5,062 bases of DNA from an uncultured Oscillospiraceae bacterium (GTDB lineage: Bacteria; Bacillota; Clostridia; Oscillospirales; Oscillospiraceae). The translations under genes were made by a program, and so were the position numbers. The stretch is taken from positions 1 through 5,062 of the forward strand of contig CAUFAM010000117.1 in NCBI GenBank assembly GCA_959022875.1. Reading direction: 5' to 3'. A model generated the notes under the pieces. That model searched no databases. It had not been told where the DNA came from and worked only from the letters and a program-made list of their open reading frames with translations. This document shows, piece after piece, positions 4,598 through 5,062 of this stretch. Every line of letters begins with the position of its first letter. Positions within the stretch are counted from its first letter, which is position 1.

Positions 4598-5062
4598 TTA
4601 CCATGCGTCAGATCCCTTTTCTTCGGGCAAGACCAGCTCAAGGGCCTTGATCCCCACCTCGATCATGGAATCATCCGGCTCAAAGGTGGTAAAATTCTGA
4701 AGCCAAAGGCCCGGAGCCGTCAGGATCTTCGTGATCGGGCCATCATGACGGCCTGCCCACCGGTTAAACTCATAGCTAATGCCCACAATGAGAGGCAACA
4801 TAGCCAGATGGGCCAGGAAACGCAAAATCGCGTTATGTACCGGCCAGATGGCAAAAACCGCCGTGGATACCAAAATAGAAATGGCAATGACCATGAACAA
4901 AAAGCTGGTGCCGCAGCGGGGATGATGCCGGGGCTGCTTGCGCACATTTTCCACGGTCAGGGGCAGCCCCGCCTCATAGCAGAAAATGGTCTTATGCTCC
5001 GCGCCGTGATAGGAAAAGACACGTTTCATCTCCTTCATATGGGAGCATAGGGCCAGATAGGC
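4598..5062 (-). CDS. DUF1385 domain-containing membrane protein, C-terminal part (cut by window edge)
   Basis: The last 154 residues of a DUF1385 protein (B. subtilis YqhQ-like) are present, reading through the window edge without a stop. The frame begins AYLALCSHMKEMKRVFSYHG, so the apparent Met at 5038 is internal rather than the start. Family hallmarks are YHGAEHKTIFCYE, HPRCGTSF, WAGRHD and the C-terminal FEPDDSMIEV. Two membrane segments are visible: one running from FLFMVIAISILVSTAVFAIW, the other around FLAHLAMLPLIVGISYEF. The conserved His, Glu and Cys residues look like a metal site, but the function of the family is unknown to me and I do not assign one. It precedes prmC as in many Firmicutes, where rpmE often lies further upstream. 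The C-terminus ends normally (PEEKGSDAW, then TAA), so the repeat behind it has not truncated it noticeably. Confidence 0.93.
   Translation of the reverse strand, partial: AYLALCSHMKEMKRVFSYHGAEHKTIFCYEAGLPLTVENVRKQPRHHPRCGTSFLFMVIAISILVSTAVFAIWPVHNAILRFLAHLAMLPLIVGISYEFNRWAGRHDGPITKILTAPGLWLQNFTTFEPDDSMIEVGIKALELVLPEEKGSDAW

Noticed and set aside
4399..4700. Short plus-strand frames across the repeat region (83 and 76 codons)
   Set aside because: Their peptides just translate the direct repeat twice (the same SSPMGLSFALL-like string recurs) and run antisense into DUF1385. There is no ribosome binding site or domain support.

Overview
This is a GC-rich stretch carrying six protein-coding genes, all on the minus strand. 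In transcription order (high to low coordinates) they are: the 3' end of a DUF1385 membrane-protein gene, prmC, recA, recX, rimO and the 5' end of pgsA. I see no tRNA, rRNA, CRISPR array, transposase or phage gene. The protein sequences, Shine-Dalgarno sites, GC-rich codons and DUF1385-prmC and rimO-pgsA adjacencies fit a Clostridia-type Firmicute. A GC-rich gut Oscillospiraceae-like lineage is my best guess, but that is inference from memory of such proteins, not a search.

Layout: DUF1385 (5062-4598, cut by the window edge) is followed by a 278-bp intergenic region holding two direct copies of a ~53-nt repeat. Then comes prmC (4319-3456), a 150-bp gap with two inverted repeats and a GC hairpin that probably carries the recA promoter, and recA (3305-2187). 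recX (2181-1564) starts 5 nt after recA, rimO (1541-216) starts 22 nt after recX, and pgsA (191-1, cut by the edge) starts 24 nt after rimO. The tight spacing makes recA-recX-rimO-pgsA a likely operon: DNA recombination/repair and its modulator, then a ribosomal-protein-modifying enzyme, then phospholipid synthesis. prmC also belongs to translation, as it modifies release factors.

The main oddity is rimO. It is full length (441 codons including the interrupting one) with all expected motifs, but codon 209 is an in-frame TAG where relatives normally have Tyr. The frame is intact on both sides, so one base change (TAT or TAC to TAG) explains it. It could be a fresh nonsense mutation, a sequencing error, or a suppressed or read-through codon. 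The second item worth attention is the repeat-bearing intergenic region between DUF1385 and prmC. Otherwise the window is ordinary housekeeping DNA, and I found no convincing undescribed multi-gene system.
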